From positions 1-32,580 of the forward strand of contig JANQQR010000018.1 in assembly GCA_028289195.1 (NCBI GenBank): 32,580 nt of DNA. The letters run 5' to 3'. The translations under genes were made by a program, and so were the position numbers. The notes under the pieces were generated by a model. The model saw only the letters and a program-made list of their open reading frames with translations, was not told the origin of the DNA and did not search any database. Shown piece after piece: positions 31,301-32,580 of the stretch; positions within the stretch are counted from its first letter, which is position 1; each line of letters opens with the position of its first letter. This stretch comes from Phycisphaerales bacterium. Its GTDB lineage: Bacteria > Planctomycetota > Phycisphaerae > Phycisphaerales > UBA1924.

Positions 31301-31552
31301 TCAGCGCCGCGGCAGCGGCGGCGGCCCGAACGCGGCCCCGGCCAGTGCGCCCAACAGGCCCACCGTCCCGCCCCAGATCACCAGCCACAGCAGCAGCGAT
31401 CCCCCTTCGCTTCCCTGGATCAGGATCCACATCAACTTGAACACCGACGCGGTGTGGATCAGCCCCAAGAGGGGGATGCCCATCAGCGCGATGTTCACGA
31501 TCGGGGAAGGGGCCTTGGAATTCAGGATCGTCATCGGGGTCTGGTCTGGCAT
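31301..31552 (-). CDS. Small two-span membrane protein
   Basis: An 83-residue protein with two hydrophobic segments (about 19-48, IVNIALMGIPLLGLIHTASVF; about 52-74, LLLWLVIWGGTVGLLGALAGAAFG) and a Pro-rich end. No family is recognised. ATG 31552 lacks a real Shine-Dalgarno; a TACACT hexamer ends 9 nt before it. In-frame Met7 is an alternative start. The codons upstream of 31552 do not look coding. It is co-directional with the serine hydrolase, 113 bp upstream of it. Confidence 0.65.
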   Translation of the reverse strand: MPDQTPMTILNSKAPSPIVNIALMGIPLLGLIHTASVFKLMWILIQGSEGGSLLLWLVIWGGTVGLLGALAGAAFGPPPLPRR

Positions 31553-31561
31553 AGCGGCTTC

Positions 31562-31567
31562 AGTGTA
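31562..31567 (-). promoter_or_regulatory. Candidate near-leaderless -10 (TACACT) for the small membrane protein
   Basis: Minus-strand TACACT ends 9 nt before ATG 31552. It is the same hexamer and spacing as before lptB. Confidence 0.35.
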
Positions 31568-31693
31568 CCTCGGGCGGGCGGGCTGTCGCATGCTGGTGCC
31601 CGCCAAGGGGCACTGCGCGTCCGAGAACCCGGGGGCTGAACGCAGTTGAGTGCGCCGGTTCTGATGGGTCCAGATCGGGCCGATGAAGCCCTC

Positions 31694-32580
<887 letters not shown>

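Overview
The window is a GC-rich, densely coded piece of a bacterial chromosome, most likely from a planctomycete of the Phycisphaerae type. This is inferred from gene content, not from a marker gene. The pointers are a Ser/Thr kinase carrying a TPR tail, a very large secreted PQQ-type beta-propeller protein, a histone H1-like basic protein, futalosine-route menaquinone synthesis (MqnA), an LptB-type ABC ATPase (so an outer membrane), and a divergent sigma-70-like protein of a style seen in planctomycetes. No phage, insertion sequence, CRISPR array, tRNA or rRNA was seen.

Layout. 1-195: start of a histone H1-like gene (minus, cut by the window edge). 480-2365: class II DAHP synthase and a glyoxalase-fold (VOC) protein. 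2366-4010: a compositionally odd stretch with a membrane-anchored GAF-like protein and a doubtful small ORF. 4038-6211: a HIT-family gene and leucyl aminopeptidase, divergent from a very short shared promoter region. 6215-13479: six genes, all on the minus strand. In order of transcription they are a 1481-residue PQQ-propeller protein, an FKBP-type isomerase, a DUF721/DciA-like protein, a small membrane protein, a zinc-ribbon membrane protein and a secreted EreA/ChaN-like protein. 13600-15758: a DUF5658-like membrane protein, PdxA (minus) and a DUF4870 membrane protein. 15864-17092: LptB with an unusual basic tail, translationally coupled to a PEGA lipoprotein. 17089-17715: a NeuD-like acyltransferase (minus). 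17785-22804: mqnA, a degenerate sigma-70-like protein with three extra helix-turn-helix segments, and a TrkH/TrkA potassium uptake pair. 22835-26464: a pseudo-receiver protein (minus), glutamate dehydrogenase and dihydrolipoyl dehydrogenase. 26556-27005: a cysteine-rich hypothetical. 27028-31552 (minus): a Ser/Thr kinase with TPRs, a class C beta-lactamase-fold hydrolase and a small membrane protein. 31694-end: a secreted repeat protein that runs into a poly-aspartate tract at the window edge.

How the genes connect. The metabolic genes are core housekeeping. DAHP synthase opens the shikimate route to chorismate, which MqnA consumes for menaquinone. PdxA makes pyridoxal phosphate. GdhA and Lpd link nitrogen and 2-oxoacid metabolism. 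LptB serves outer-membrane biogenesis, and TrkH/TrkA handle potassium. The rest are planctomycete-style envelope, signalling and hypothetical proteins.

The two most interesting signals are these. The sigma-like protein at 18682-20268 keeps a recognisable region 4 but has lost the aromatic residues of region 2. In addition, eight genes without a Shine-Dalgarno have a TANNNT hexamer placed 6-9 nt before the start codon, which would make their mRNAs leaderless or nearly so. No clearly new defence or biosynthetic system was recognised.
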